The notes beneath the pieces were generated by a model that saw only the letters and a program-made list of their open reading frames with translations, ran no database searches and was not told the origin of the DNA. A stretch of DNA of 64,000 nt from Hydrangea macrophylla (Eukaryota; Streptophyta; Magnoliopsida; Cornales; Hydrangeaceae). Shown here in pieces: positions 11,401 to 22,266 of this stretch. The translations under genes were made by a program, and so were the position numbers. Position 1 is the first letter of the stretch; the number at the start of each line of letters is the position of its first letter. The DNA is taken from positions 109,773,691 to 109,837,690 of the forward strand of contig CM066984.1 in the NCBI GenBank assembly GCA_033977485.1, written 5' to 3'.

Positions 11401-12289
11401 AAAACTATATAAAAAAGAAATGGAGCCATTCAAATTCCAAATAACGCCCAAACAAGTTCTTGCTTAACTATGAATATTTGTACACACGAATATTACCAGA
11501 AAACAAAAATTAGAAAACCCATGTTGCTTTAGTAATATCAGCAACCATGAATCTAAGTCGGACAGGACTCGTATCTGCAGTTAATACCAAATCCCAAATT
11601 CCTCTTTTTACGAACAGTTGACCAATAAAGACCTTGTTCATTACTTATTCATGGGAGCTTTTAAAGTGTAGGATCTTGGGATATGAAAATCTTTTAGGGA
11701 TTAAGAGATCACATATCGATCATTATCCAGACTCCAGAGAGATTGTATACTATTTTATGGCAGGAACATATTCAATCATTCAAATTAATTCAATCAACCA
11801 TAACATATCAGAAAAGGAAACAGATGAGTAAAAAACAGTGAAAAGAAAACATTGAATATCCAATTAATAAACTGTATAAAAAAAATTTATTCCTTTTTTG
11901 AGATGATAATAATAAAGCACCAAACATATTAAGAATCACCCAATAATTGCATGATCAAATGATAAAATAATCAAAGCGATCAAAATGAAGAAAAAAAAAA
12001 AAAAACAACTAAGATCTTCTTCAGCATGGAAGAGTAAGATATCCAAAATATAAATCCATAAAGTCTACAAGCAGAAAACAGAGTATACATCATATATATA
12101 ACATACGGAAAATTGAGTGTCGTAAGCGAGCCAAACAGTGGAAAACTGGCCCCAACCCAGCTTCCACTGGGCTATATAACGTCCGGCGGCGAAGGAATCA
12201 GCGAGCCTGACGGCGTGGTAGCCTCCTTTACGGTAGGAGTCGAAGCCCTCGTCCTCTTCCTCTGACCCGGACGACGACGAACACGACAT
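8420..12289 (-). CDS. SRPK: SRSF protein kinase (SRPK), four exons, 446 aa
   Basis: Serine/threonine kinase that phosphorylates arginine-serine repeats of SR splicing factors in cytoplasm and nucleus. Minus-strand exons are 12289-12107, 11015-10227, 8867-8820 and 8740-8420, in phase with GT-AG introns (donors GTATGT, GTATTT, GTGAGT; the acceptor CAG was checked for each). Motifs: Gly loop LGWGQFSTV (44-52), lysine in YVALKIQK (K67), HSDLKPEN (166-173, catalytic D168), an inserted spacer (about 178-250) with basic patch KKLKRRARRA as a possible nuclear signal, DFG (258-260) in VDFGNACW, and APE (280-282). The C-terminal lobe in exons 3-4 ends in LQIKVGK. The HRD arginine is Ser (HSD), as is usual in SRPKs. 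The length fits the shorter plant SRPKs (about 440 aa). Intron 2 contains a fold-back MITE and a SINE-like fragment. The gene appears intact. Confidence 0.93.
9715..9805 (-). mobile_element. tRNA-derived SINE-like fragment in SRPK intron 2
   Basis: On the minus strand it reads AGCTGGCACCAACTCCC, then CACAGGTTCGAATCCCTCC, a canonical B box (GGTTCGAATCC), followed by CCCC and an A/T-rich tail. No tRNA cloverleaf could be folded around it, so a SINE head or degraded tRNA-like sequence is preferred over a tRNA gene. Confidence 0.4.
9854..10025. mobile_element. Fold-back MITE (MULE type) with perfect 9-bp duplication in SRPK intron 2
   Basis: The 9-bp sequence TGTCAATTA occurs immediately outside both ends (9845-9853 and 10026-10034). 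The ends are inverted repeats: GAGTAATATTTGGGACACAA at left and, as reverse complement, GGGTAATACTTGGGGCACAA at right. Inverted similarity continues for about 75 bp per arm (phrases CTTCATACAACTTTCATACA and AAAAGATGTGTCTATCTC), leaving a short loop near 9930-9950. Nine-base duplications are typical of Mutator-like elements. As it lies in an intron it is transcribed with the SRPK pre-mRNA as a long hairpin. Confidence 0.85.
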
Positions 12290-12592
12290 GATCTATCTTC
12301 TCTCTCCTCCTCCCTCTGATTCTTCTTATTCACGATTCTCAGATTTGAACTTTGATTGTCTTTAATTTGTTTCTATAATCTTTTTTTTTTTTTAATTAGC
12401 TTTCGTAGGTTTATAGAGAATATGATCAAAATATCGCAGATTTGGAGAGAGATTTGGAGAGGGAGAGAGAGAGAGAGAGAGAGACCTTCCACCTGGAGAA
12501 GGAGACTTACTGTTAAGTTTCGCGTGTGGCCTCCAATACAAGACTCTTTCCACTTTTCTCTCCCATTCTCTTTTCTTTGTTTTTTTTTTTTT

Positions 12593-13273
12593 GGGTTAAT
12601 TATATTTATTCCCACGTAGTTAGCTCTATTTTCATTTTGCCCCCTTAAGTTTTATGAGTGGACACTTGACACCTCTGTGCTTTTGAACTGCACTGAACTT
12701 ACTAAGATTTCTATCAATGATTCAATATAGCTTCACATGGAGACTAAGCGCTAAAATTAATCCCCACATAGAAGACTATTGTGTCAAAATTAAACTCACA
12801 AAAACAATTAGGGTGATGTTATTGCCACTCTATCATTGAACCAAGGCACTCCATGGTACCATTCTTAAAGCATGTGGTGCATGCATGTCATGCATTACAT
12901 ACATGGTACCACATGCTCTGATAGTGGTACCATAGAGTGCATTGGTTCAATGATGGAGTGGAAATAACAATTCCCAACAATTAACTCCAAATTAGCTCCA
13001 TAAAGGGGTTAAGTGTTAAAAATTAACCCAACATAAATGAGTTAAATGACAGAATTATCCCCATATAGGGGGATAACCTCAAAATTAACTTCACACAAAA
13101 GGTTAAGTGTTAATATTTTTGGTAAATTTTATAATTTTCATCAAATTTTAGAAAAATCTTAACGGTTTTACATCAGTAGGAAACTATGAGGAGTTAAGTT
13201 TCCATTTTTTAATGCACATGTGGTAAAGTAACATTAATGGACCTAACCACAAGGGGTAAAAGATAATTAGCCC
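12593..13273. mobile_element. MULE-type MITE, with a second MITE nested inside
   Basis: The left end GGGTTAATTATATTTATTCC and the reverse complement of the right end (GGGCTAATTATCTTTTACCCC) are inverted repeats resembling those of the duplication-verified MITE at 14778-15270. The interior repeats phrases such as 'AAATTAACCC' with decreasing similarity. The flanks are T-rich, so the 9-bp duplication cannot be defined cleanly. It lies about 300 bp upstream of the SRPK start. Confidence 0.6.
12818..12968. mobile_element. Short fold-back MITE nested in the 12593 MITE
   Basis: The left arm GTTATTGCCACTCTATCATT and the reverse complement of the right arm (GTTATTTCCACTCCATCATT) pair over about 45 bp, down to CTCCATGGTACCA / CTCTATGGTACCA. 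The centre is a further inverted sequence around GCATGTGGTGCATGCATG. The element is about 151 bp with no coding capacity. Duplications at its ends could not be defined. Confidence 0.65.
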
Positions 13274-14777
13274 CTTTTTTCATTGTTCTTCTTTCTTTTT
13301 CATTTTCTTTTAATTTTTGGTTTTTTTCAAGTTTAATTGAGTTTCTTTCCAACTTTGCCCTCTTTGCAAATGTGTGCGTCAAATTTGGCTTTACATTTGG
13401 TGAGTGAATTAATCAATGGAAACCAGTTTGGCGAGTTAAGTTAACCAGAGCTCTTAGTCTCATTATGGGAGATCAAGGGTTCAAAACTTAGTGTGAATGG
13501 GTTAAAATGATGACTCTTAAGTAGTTGGATAATACTCCATAAAAAAATAAAAATAAAAATAAAACCTATCTGAAATAAAGGCAAGAATTCTCGAAGTCGT
13601 GGAAGACAGACTAGGGGAATTTTCCCTCGTATCCCAAAAATTAAAGAAAAAATAACTAATCAATGGGGTTGCGTTACTTCTAAAACTTGAGAGGATTAGT
13701 TTATCTTCAATACATAATTAATATTATAAATTTTAAAAATCAAAAATAAAAAATTTGTAAAAACTCCAGTAGAGAATAAGGTAAGTGACGTTCAAAGGTC
13801 AAATATTTTTTTTTGTATTTTCACAATGTTTTTTATTTTCTTCGAATTTGTTCACAATTTTTCCTATTCATAATCAAACAAAAAAGTATTTTTCTTATTG
13901 GTCTCTTTTCTTTTTCTTCAAATCCACAAATCAAACAAAGTTTTAATAACAATGTCTTCCATTGTTTCTACTGTTTGATTTAAATGTCATTTTTCATCAA
14001 TTTCAAATGTATTTTTTATTCCCCACGAAAAGTGAGAATTGACTCAATATCAACAATCAACAATCAACAACTTTCAACAACTTTATATAAAAGAGGTTTA
14101 TTCTCAATTGAAATTGTCCAATTTGGGTATTTTGGATTTGTTTGAAATGACACTTTTATCTTTATTTTCCTTTTTTGTTCCATTTTTCTTTAATGATTAC
14201 TTTAAGTTTTTGTCATTTTGTGAGGGTAGGTTGGTCATTTCACCCACAAAACAACATTTATTACAATTAGGTCAACTTTTAAAATTTAATTAATCTAGAA
14301 ATGATTATTCAATCAACTTTTCAAATAATAATTACAAATATTTACAATTTGGTTCAATTTTAAAATTAAATTAATCTATAAATGATGTTTCAATTAACTT
14401 TTCACCCAATAATTATAAATATTTACAATTTGGCTCAAAAAACCCAAAACTCAACAATTGTAAGTTGTGCCTTGTTTGGCACAACCGCTTTTCGGCTTTG
14501 TGGTTTGCGCATTTTTTCGTTATTCTAAAACAAGTCACTAACTTGTTTTGTTTTGTTTTGTGTTTTGTTTTGTTTTGTTTTTATTTTTTGGATTTTTCCA
14601 AATAAACCACTAACACAAGCAAGGCACAACACAGCATGAACTGGGCTATGCTTTGTTTGGTTTATTTTATTTTGTTTGGTTTTGTTTTTCTTTTTTTGGT
14701 TTTCTCAATCAAAGCACTAACATTTGTTTGTGTTTTTTGTATTGTTTTTCTCAAAAAAAATCTTCAATTTAATTTTA
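13274..14777. other. AT-rich intergenic DNA
   Basis: No supported gene. It contains repeated phrases such as AATAATTACAAATATTTACAA (14325-14345 and 14405-14430) and the microsatellite-like (TTTTG)n at 14540-14580 and 14660-14700. The stretch at 13425-13520 has a B-box-like GGGTTCAAAAC and may be a SINE remnant, but this is weak. Confidence 0.35.
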
Positions 14778-15270
14778 GGGTTAACTACATTTTACCCCCC
14801 TGTGATTAGGCCCATTTTCACTTTACCCCATGTAGTTCAAAAGTAGACATTTACCCCAGTAGCTTTGGAATAAAGTGAAACTGTAAAGATTTTCCTCAAA
14901 ACTGATGCAAATTCTAAAATTAACCAAAATATTAACACTTAACCCCTTTTGTGAGGTTAATTTTGGAACAAAACCCCTCTGTGGCGATAACGCTACCATT
15001 TAACCAAACTATCCAGGGCTAATTTTTAGCACCTAGCTCCTTTATGAGGCTAATGTTGGGATTAACTACCTATGTGGAGTTAATTTTGACACTTAAACTC
15101 TCCTTCCTGAGGCTAATTTTAACATTAATACCTGTGTGGAACTGTTTTTAGAAAAAAAATTTACAGTTTCATTTTAATCCGAAACCACATGAGGGTAATT
15201 GTCCACTTTTGAAGTACTGGAGGTAATGTGAAAATGGGTCTAGCCACATGGGGTGAAAGATAATTAATCC
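14778..15270. mobile_element. MULE-type MITE with perfect 9-bp duplication
   Basis: TTAATTTTA flanks the element on both sides (14769-14777 and 15271-15279). The left end GGGTTAACTACATTTTACCCC and the reverse complement of the right end GGATTAATTATCTTTCACCCC are imperfect inverted repeats that continue through CCCATTTTCA. The interior contains repeated ACCCCTNTGTGNGG phrases. The 9-bp duplication points to the Mutator superfamily. No ORF, so it is non-autonomous. Confidence 0.82.
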
Positions 15271-15279
15271 TTAATTTTA

Positions 15280-17131
15280 TACACATACCTTATAAATTTA
15301 ATTTTATTACACACATACATAAATTCATTTACACACACATAAATTTTAATTTCATCTTGTTTTTCCCCTTCTCGCTACACATTAATACATTTTATATTTT
15401 CATATTACACAAACACAAGCCAATAAATTTAATTTACACACACCCCCCATACACACACCTTTAAATTAATTTAATAAATTTACTTTACACACACACCTCT
15501 TTAAATTAAATTTTTTTTTATATTCATGTATTACACACACATACCTATAAATGTAATTAATAAATTTAATTTCACACACATGTCTTTAAATTACACATAA
15601 ACATAAATTTATTTTTGTATACCCTATGAATTTCATTTTATACTTTCATAGTATCCTATTAATTATATTGTACAATTCGTCGCCTCGCGCCTTGCGCTGC
15701 CCCACCTCTATTTTATATGAAAGAGGCTTAAATGGAATAATCTTTAAAGATGTCAAATTAATTTGGCCTTATTGCTCTTTTTTATTTCTAATTTGATTAT
15801 TTGGTAATTTCACATCAATCAATCCACATCAAGTTACTATCCAATAGTAACTTGAGGCTTGTTTGACAAGTCTTCTTTGAGCCTTAAGATATCTTTTCAG
15901 GGAATCTTTGAATTACCAAACAAGCCTTAGATTATTTTTGTTAATTAATGCTTGTTTGGCAAGGCTTGTTTGCTCCTTAAGGCAACTTTTAAGGAATCTT
16001 TGAATTATCAAACAAGCCTTAAGTCACTTTTCTAAATAAGCATTAGGTTACTTTTGAAATTTAAGGCTTGTTTGAGCCTTAAGACATATTATAATTTATT
16101 AGTATTATTATTTATGTATTTAAAGTGTGTGCAATTATAAATTAAATTACCAAATTACCATTTTGTTAAATAGGATTATCAAATTACAATTATAAATTTC
16201 CGTTTGTTAAATTGAAATACGAAAAACCCTTTTATTATATTACGATATATATACATATATATATATATTAAGTAATCTAATTACCCTTATACCTTTTACA
16301 AATTACCATTTTGATAAATCAAATTACCAAATTACCCTTTTGTATGTACAAGTGCGCGCGCGCGAGCGCGTGTGTGTATATATGTTTATCTATACGTTAA
16401 CGAAAAGAGCCTAAAATTAAAGTTTCAAGTATGTACAATTACAAATTAAATAATCAAATTACCCTTAAGCCTTTTACAAATTACTCTTTTGTTAAATCGA
16501 ATAACCAAATTACCCTTTTGCCTTTTCATATTGCCCTTTTTGTATATATGTATATATACATATACATATATATATATACATTTATTATCTATACATTATA
16601 GAAAAGAGTCTTAAATTGTAGGTTAACATCAATTAATATAGTTGTTAAACTACATTTTTCTAACACCATCTTAAGAATTAATAAAACTTAATTCTCTTTC
16701 TTGTTCACGTTAAAAAAAATATATACATCATATTTTTTTTTAGGAAATTCAACGCCCGTGCATTGCATGGACAATCTTCCTAGTTATAAAAAAAGAAAAT
16801 GGTGTACAAATAAATTGTACGGAGTACAACAAATAATTAGTTGAGCGTGTTTGTCTTATATAAAAAAAGAAAACTGAGCATGTCTGAATATTGGCTCCGG
16901 TTTTCAAATTTGCTTATTGGTGGTCTCCCGGTCGATTAATTGAACAGTGATATCATATTCATTATTGAAAATACTTTTGCTCAACCAAAGTATAGTACAC
17001 CAATGCTCACTATGGTACACTAGTATTTTACATTTGTTTAATCATGAGTCTCACTGTATTGGCCAATAAAATACTTAAATAAGCATTAGTGCACTATTTT
17101 TTGAGTGAGCAAAATTACTCTCATTCATCAT
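15280..17131. repeat. AT-rich DNA with microsatellites and short palindromic repeats
   Basis: Holds dispersed ACACACAT blocks with TAAATTTAAT phrases (15290-15600), and two or three short inverted elements of the form AAGGCTTGTTTG...CAAACAAGCCTT (15848-15930, 15950-16025 and a half copy near 16060). It also holds (TA)n at 16245-16270, an alternating GC/GT/TA tract at 16350-16385 and another TA tract at 16545-16582. No gene is seen. Confidence 0.5.
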
Positions 17132-18080
17132 TAACGGCCCGTTTGGTTCATGGATTCTTAGGGTGGATTTTGATTCCACCCAAAGATTACTAGTAATCTT
17201 AAAATATATCCTTGTTTGGTTCATGGATTATTTAATGAATTGTGGGTCCCACTAGATTTAGAATCCACCCAAAGGTGGAAAATAGGGTGGATTCTAAATC
17301 CTAGCTTGGAGGTGGTATTCCTAAAGATTACTGGGGTTTTAATTTACTATTTTAATAATACCTAAACTAACCTTTATTAGATTATTAAGAAAACAAACAA
17401 TGTGATCAAACCTTCAGAATCTCGACGCAACTCGCAGGGCAACTCCACGCAGCTTCAAGGTATGTCAGAGCAATTCCACGCAACTTCAAGGTATCGCCTT
17501 TCCAGTTTTTTATTTTGGTAGCATTTAGAGGTGTATAGTTGTTGATTCTCCACGTCTGATACACTTTTTTGACCAAATGTTTTCTCTCTTTTGATTATTA
17601 ATGAAAGGAACTTTTGCTGTTCAACAAAAAAAAAAAAAAAAAAAAAGGGTATTGCCTGTGGTTATTCTTGCTTATATTGGTGATTGGTTGCCTTGTGTTA
17701 CTTGTAGGTTGACTTTTTTTGAGTATTTTATATTGATTATTCAACATGATGTCTATTTTATTTATTTATTTTATGAACATGGTGTCTTCCTATCCTCATG
17801 AAAAGAACTTTAATCAGTGGTATGATTTTAATTATTCATGGCTACTTATTCTATTGTCATGAAAAGAATTTTTAATACCCCTGTTATGATTTATATTTTA
17901 TTTAATTTTTTTGGGACCTTTTTTAATCAAGAAATACTTTTTTTTTTCGAGACCTTTCTTGATGGATGAATACTACGATTCCCAAATTTGTATCTTAAAT
18001 GTGGTTCCCAAATTTGTGTCTTAAATGTGCACCTGATTTAAAAGTATATACTACATTTTTTATTGTTTATTCTTGCAGAT

Positions 18081-19460
18081 ATGGCAAGATTATTGTTGGC
18101 TCGTCGAAAGAAAATTTTTGTGATGGTGCAATTTTTAAAGTTTTATTTTGACATCATAACAGTGTTGTGTGGGTTGCTTAGGATTCTCATTCAATTCCAA
18201 CATATGCAAATAAGTAATAGATCTCTATCATTGTGGAGGGCTCCTTTACGTTTTAGCAACTTATTCAAAATGGTTTATGAGTCTGACTTGGCATGCAAAG
18301 AGCAACTTCGCATGGATAGACGTACCTTTCACAAGTTGTGCTTTATGCTTAGGACGATTAGTAAGTTGAGGGATAATAGAAATTCTTCTGTGGAAGAGAG
18401 GGTAGCTATGTTTTTGTACATACTTGCTTCTCACGGTAAGAATAGGGGGATAAAAAATAGGTTCATGCGGTCTGGTGAAACCATCAGTCGATACTTCAAT
18501 AATGTATTAGACGGTGTTATTCTACTGGGAACCCATTTGTTAAAAGCACCTATAGCCGTTGCTGAGGATTCAACTGACAATAGATGGAGGTGGTTTAAGG
18601 TAAAAATATGTATATTCATTAATTTGTTATACTAATCTTATCAAGTGCCGTGTAATGATTAAAATTTTCTAATTTTTTTTTCCCAATTTTAGAACTGTTT
18701 GGGTGCATTAGATGGGACATTCATTAGATTGCATGTACCAAACACTGACAAGCCTAGATACCGGACTAGAAAGAATGAACTTGCAACGAATGTCCTAGGA
18801 GTATGCTCACAGGACATGCAATTTATATACATACAACCAGGTTGGGAAGGTTCAGCAGCGGATTCGAGAGTTCTTAGGGATGCGATTGAGAGACCACGTG
18901 GTTTGAAGGTCCCACAGGGTATATGATTAATGATGTTTTTTTGAAACATACTTTTATAGAAAATGACTATACGATACGTACACTAATATATTTTGGAATG
19001 CGTCTTAGGTTATTATTATCTTGTTGACGCTGGATATCCTAATGGTGTGGGATTTCTTGCACCATACCGGGGGCAACGATATCATTTGAATGAGTGGAGA
19101 GATGGACATATTCCTACTACCAAGGAAGAGTTTTTCAATATGAAGCACTCAACAGCTCGAAATGTTATTGAAAGATGCTTTGGGTTACTCAAGATAAGAT
19201 GGAACATTTTGAGTAGTCCTTCCTTTTACCCCGTAAGGACTCAAAATAGGATTATAATGGCTTGCGCTCTTCTCCACAATTTCATTCGACTAGAAATGAC
19301 TATCGATCCTTATGAATGTCAACTAGATAACCGAGAACGAGAATGGCGTGAAGCACGTGGTGAGGCAATCCATTTTGTGAACGCATCAGAAGAGGCTCAA
19401 GACTTCAGGACCAACTTAGCAACCAATATGTGGGATGAGTGGCAGGCAAATCATAATTAG
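18081..19460 (+). CDS. PIF/Harbinger transposase (HARBI1-like, DDE superfamily), three exons, 398 aa
   Basis: Cuts and rejoins the element's own ends. Exons 18081-18599, 18693-18918 and 19009-19460 join in phase with GT-AG introns. The start chosen is ATG 18081, just after an acceptor-like TCTTGCAG that suggests a leader intron; an in-frame upstream ATG at 18063 is less likely because it precedes that acceptor. A helical N-terminal domain (about 65-150; [41 protein letters not shown]) resembles the family's helix-turn-helix region. Catalytic triad: D180 in GALDGTF, D230 in GSAADSRV, E303 in [19 protein letters not shown] (253-260) is another family motif. The C-terminus contains CALLHNFIR. 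Length is usual for the family, with no stop or frameshift. In active relatives the protein works with the Myb-like partner encoded downstream. Confidence 0.9.
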
Positions 19461-19654
19461 TGTAATTTGAGAATTTTGAGACTTTTACCTGGATGTATTG
19501 GATCAATTATATTTTCTTCTATTTTGGCATGGATGAATAATTTGATTCAAGTATTGAATAACATCTAGCATTTTAATTTTTTTTGGGTCAAACTAGCATT
19601 TTTATTCAAGTTACTAATATTTGTTATTTACTATAACCTTTTTAAACTTGTAGG

Positions 19655-20856
19655 ATGGAACTAGAGGCATCAAATGGCACATCTCGTTCCAAAAGGACTA
19701 ACTTTTCATGGAACTCTTCACTAGATGCTTTGTTAGTAGAATTTTTGCAAGAACTTGCAGTAAACGGCCAATGGAAAGTGGATACAGGTTTTAAGGTCGG
19801 TTATCTTGGCCAACTTGAAAAGATGTTTCATTCTCGAAATCCTGGTTGTGGAATCAAGGCAAATCCTCACATCCAATCACGTGTGAAACTTCTAAAGACA
19901 CAAACAATGGCTATTCATGAAATGCTTACAAGAGGCAGTGGATTTAGTTGGTGCGAACAAAACAAGTTTGTGAATTGTGAAAAAAGCACCTATGACCTAT
20001 GGGTACAGGTCGGTGATCAGAACAACTAACTTAAAGCATTACAGTGTTTATATGTGTTTACTTTACAATTAAGAAACTTTTTTACCTTAACAATTATTAC
20101 GTTTTCCATAAAATGTAGTCTCATCCCACAGCAAAGGGGCTTTTCAAAAAACCTTTCCCTCATTATGATGCTTTAGTGGACATCTATGCAAAGGATTATG
20201 CAAATGGGATGGAATCTTATTCTGTGGAGGATGCCCATGCACAAGTGGTTGATGAGCAAGCACAAGCAGCGACAGGTGTCGAGTTTAGTCCCACATTCGG
20301 TGTTGAATTTGGATTAGATGATACATCATTTGAAGACATGGTTTTTGGTGATATGAACTCCTCTAATGGAGCAGGCAATGGTACCCAATATGATTCTGCT
20401 GTTCCTTCAACTGAAACAGGAGTACCTTCAAATTCAACTACTACTACTCCGACTGCTCCTCCCACTGCTCCTACTTTGACTACTCCTCCCCCGACTGCTC
20501 CTACTCCTGCTTCGACTACTCCTACTACAAGCAACACTACAACATTGAAGAGGAAACGGAGTTCCTCCCATGAGCTTTCCTTGAGCGTTAGTGAGATCGC
20601 TTCTGCCATTATTTCCCTGACAGATGTGTCAAAGGATTGCATGAAGGTAATGGCTTCTAGTCTAGCCCCTATTGTGGACCCAATGAAAGAGGTGGCAGAG
20701 TCGTTGTTGAAAATGGAGTCTTTGAGCAATACAGAGAAGTTGGCGGCGGCACGAGCCATTGCTAGGGAACCATCTCATGTGCAAATGTTATTGATGACTC
20801 CAGAAGAAGAGCGCGGAGATATGGTTCGTAATATTTTGGCGTATGAAGGGAATTGA
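19655..20856 (+). CDS. Myb/SANT-like DNA-binding protein of the Harbinger element, two exons, 363 aa
   Basis: Second gene of PIF/Harbinger elements; in characterised relatives it binds the transposase and helps its nuclear import and DNA binding. Exons 19655-20008 (ends WVQ before GTCGGT) and 20119-20856 (starts SHPTAKGLF after TGTAG) join in phase. Residues about 15-118 form a Myb/SANT-like domain (FSWNSSLDALLVEFLQEL, WCEQNKFVN, STYDLWVQ). The middle is a Thr/Pro-rich linker (about 215-255) followed by KRKRSSS, a possible nuclear signal. The C-terminal region is helical and ends LLMTPEEERGDMVRNIL. It lies 194 bp after the transposase stop, in the same orientation. No disabling mutation is seen. 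Confidence 0.85.
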
Positions 20857-21404
20857 TAGTGATCAGAAGAAATTTATGATTTTAATTATTATTATTTTCT
20901 AAAATTGAGAGATTGGTAGATGAGATTGTTTATGATAATTTCTTATGCTTGAAACATTATATTTGATGTTAGTTTAATGACTGAATTTGATTTGATTAAT
21001 CACCCTCCATTTTTAGAGCTTGACAATTTGATTTTAACTCATACATTCTTTTAGCCTTCAAGGGTAGCTTAGGCATTTAGCAATATTTGCATTTCATTTT
21101 CCTTGACCCAACCAAACACTAGATTTTGATTACTAGGAATCATAATACCATGTCTGCAGGGATTCAGATTCCTGGTAAAATGATTACTGGTATTATGATT
21201 CCTAGTAATCAGAATCCACCTAAAATAATCCGTGAACCAAACGGGCCGTAAGTAACTTAGATTAAACCAAGGAATCAATGATAAATGGTCAAAATACACA
21301 ATGTGTGAATAATTATTTGATCCATCTAATATTGGAATCAAGACAAAGAAAAGGCAGTTTTTAATGAGCGTCTAACCATAGTTGATTTCTTTTCGCTATC
21401 TTTT

Positions 21405-21411
21405 TTTCTTT

Positions 21412-21447
<36 letters not shown>
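21405..21447. repeat. Poly-T tract
   Basis: A T-rich run with more than 25 consecutive Ts, 3' of the Harbinger element. No associated gene. Confidence 0.8.
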
Positions 21448-21714
21448 CCGATCCTAAAACAAAATAAGAGTCCAAAATTTATATTCACATGTATACTTAT
21501 TTGAAAATGCAAGAATGTCAATACCTTAAAATTAATATAGAACATTTGTAGGACAATCGAAAGTTTTATATCCAATTTAATTTGTGTTAAAAGCTTGAAT
21601 AACTCTTTCCTTTTGAAGGGTTTTTTTTAGAATCCTCGGCCTAAAGTCCATGTTTAAATTGGCTCTGCCGACACCACAAACAGTTGATTTTTTTTAAAAT
21701 CTATATTTATATAG

Positions 21715-22222
21715 TAACCTACAATGTTTGAGTGTCGGGTTCTTATAACTACAGCCCTTTGATCTTGATCAAGTCGTCCACAACTAACTCACACAACTCT
21801 TCAATCTCCCTTACATACACTATAACATATACGGTTTGCATTCTCTCTTCAGTCTTCATGCGTTCACACTTGCCCTCTTTTCTCTCTCTCATGGATTCCC
21901 ATCTCTCTCACACTTTCCCAACTTTTTGAATTTTGAATTCCCATCTCTCTCATCAGTCTCTCTTGCTCTCTCTTTCTCTCATCTTAGCGGCAGCCCCACC
22001 CTCTCCCCCTCTCGACTCTCATGACCACCACCGCTACCACCTCATAGCCTCACCTCTCATCCACCTGCAAACATATATATATATATATATATCTCTCCAC
22101 CGAACCAAGAACTCCACCATCATCGCCTCCGGTAGCCAGCAGACCACCATTTGGTTTTAAAACCCTCATACTCACGCTTTGTCGCTTTCCCTCTTGTCAC
22201 ACTAGCCATATTTCTCTCTCTC

Positions 22223-22266
<44 letters not shown>

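Larger units (their letters stand above)
17135..21248 (+). mobile_element. Complete PIF/Harbinger DNA transposon (4,114 bp) with TAA target duplication
   Basis: TAA lies outside both ends (17132-17134 and 21249-21251). The left terminus CGGCCCGTTTGGTTCATGG and the reverse complement of the right terminus CGGCCCGTTTGGTTCACGG are inverted repeats. Subterminal matches include GGTGGATTYTGATT. Inside are the two genes typical of the superfamily in the same orientation: a DDE transposase (18081-19460) and a Myb/SANT-like protein (19655-20856). Both are open across introns with consensus splice sites. TNA-type 3-bp duplications and the two-gene content are family hallmarks. Nothing disabling is visible, so the element may be autonomous or only recently silenced. 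Confidence 0.9.

Noticed and set aside
12373..12619. Open frames on both strands just upstream of SRPK
   Set aside because: Composed of GA/CT and poly-T tracts of the 5' leader; no homology is recognisable.
18063..18080. Upstream in-frame ATG of the transposase
   Set aside because: It precedes a good acceptor (TCTTGCAG at 18071-18078), so it is probably intronic; ATG 18081 was preferred.
20217..20759. 180-codon antisense frame
   Set aside because: Antisense shadow of the Myb/SANT-like gene; low-complexity Val/Gly from the Thr/Pro repeat.
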